A stretch of DNA of 64,000 bases from an uncultured Lachnospiraceae bacterium (lineage in GTDB: Bacteria; Bacillota; Clostridia; Lachnospirales; Lachnospiraceae): NCBI GenBank assembly GCA_934402055.1, contig CAKRTC010000003.1, positions 1-64,000 on the forward strand, read 5' to 3'. Shown here one piece after another: positions 63,474-64,000 of this stretch. Below the pieces are notes generated by a model that was not told where the DNA came from, did no database searches, and saw only the letters and a list, made by a program, of their open reading frames with translations. The stretch's first letter is position 1, and every line of letters begins with the position of its first letter. Position numbers and translations under genes: made by a program.

Positions 63474-64000
63474 TCAGCCGCAAGCTCCTGCCTCACGAAC
63501 CTGCTTGATCTTCTCGTCTGAGTATCCGAGTACTCTCTTCATGATCTCATCGGTATCCTCTCCAAGCAGCGGAGCAGCCTTCTGGATCTTGTCATCAAGA
63601 CCGTGGATCTTGATCGGGCAGCCCGGTATGCTGATTTCTTCCTTGATACCCGGATCATATACCTTCCAAAGCATGTTTCTTGCTGCGATCTGCGGATGCT
63701 CTGATACCTGCTTGATATCGTTGATCTGACCGAACGGAATACCTACACCCGAAAGCATCTCCTCGAGCTCTGCGATAGTGTGCTTTGTGCTCCACTCGTT
63801 AACTACGCCGTCAAGATCCGGAAGGAAGTTCTGGCATCTTGCATCATTAGTCTTGAATCTCGGATCGTCGATAAGCTCCTCACGTCCCATAAGGCCGCAG
63901 AGGATGCCCCACATCTTATCGGTTCCGCATCCCATTGCGAAATCTCCGTCCTTAGCGTGGAAGGTTGCAAACGGTGCGATACCCGGATCGATGTTGCCCT
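63474..64000 (-). CDS. CaiB/BaiF family CoA-transferase (C-terminal part)
   Basis: Incomplete: the frame stays open through the window edge, upstream of an internal Met at 63935. About 175 residues are visible. FATFHAKDGDFAMGCGTDKMW, LIDDPRFKTNDARCQN and ISIPGCPIKIHG are typical of the C-terminal half of class III CoA-transferases, which swap CoA between carboxylic acids. The catalytic Asp lies in the missing N-terminal part. The substrate cannot be told; a bile-acid role is possible in the family but nothing here supports it. Confidence 0.85.
   Translation of the reverse strand, partial: GNIDPGIAPFATFHAKDGDFAMGCGTDKMWGILCGLMGREELIDDPRFKTNDARCQNFLPDLDGVVNEWSTKHTIAELEEMLSGVGIPFGQINDIKQVSEHPQIAARNMLWKVYDPGIKEEISIPGCPIKIHGLDDKIQKAAPLLGEDTDEIMKRVLGYSDEKIKQVREAGACG

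Overview
The window looks like chromosomal DNA from a low-to-moderate GC, Gram-positive anaerobe of the Lachnospiraceae (Clostridia). The reasons are strong AGGAGG-type ribosome sites, clostridial gene order (rpmE, yqhQ-like, prmC, prfA), secreted proteins with choline-binding-like and ChW-like wall repeats, VanZ/GtrA/YfhO proteins, and a choloylglycine (bile salt) hydrolase that points to a gut habitat. The genus cannot be fixed from the sequence alone. No rRNA, tRNA or CRISPR array was seen.

Layout. 0-3.3 kb: two orphan secreted proteins, a relic that resembles the end of an IS200/IS605 element, a previously unlisted 54-residue hydrophobic peptide gene on the minus strand with a convergent antisense RNA candidate (a probable type I toxin-antitoxin), and a RelBE-type module. 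3.3-10.6 kb: an ABC-F ATPase and a four-gene family 5 (peptide/nickel type) ABC importer. 10.8-22.2 kb: a defence island, all on the minus strand: AbiEi/AbiEii-like pair, hsdM, hsdS, small ORFs, tyrosine recombinase, second hsdS, GIY-YIG protein, hsdR. 22.3-29.9 kb: bile salt hydrolase, queA, a membrane protein, a D,D-carboxypeptidase, ftsH and a small Gx-type transporter. 30-34 kb: cold-shock protein, SEC-C protein, YfhO, GtrA. 34-46 kb: wall/surface-glycan and housekeeping genes (second D,D-carboxypeptidase, OGG-like glycosylase, lipoprotein, M29 peptidase, VanZ, GNAT, HddC-GmhB fusion, glycosyltransferases, flippase). 46-56.3 kb: second flippase, L,D-transpeptidase, TPM/zinc-ribbon pair, glycosyltransferase, prfA-prmC-yqhQ-rpmE. 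56.5-59.9 kb: plus-strand acid-sugar catabolic trio. 60-64 kb: DUF4143 ATPase, enolase, small protein, and a CoA-transferase that runs off the window.

The most notable structure is in the defence island. Each of the two hsdS genes carries the same 13-15 bp sequence in its centre and, inverted, just after its stop codon. Inversion by the neighbouring tyrosine recombinase would cut HsdS in half and bring in an in-frame stop two codons later at both loci. Separately, a 36-bp inverted-repeat operator that overlaps the promoter of the AbiEi-like antitoxin recurs with 34/36 identity in front of hsdM. This suggests that the abortive-infection regulator also controls the restriction-modification operon. 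Other points of interest are a three-copy dispersed repeat, an 11-bp tandem array in the leader of the importer, possible attenuators in the acid-sugar operon, and a likely leaderless transcript.
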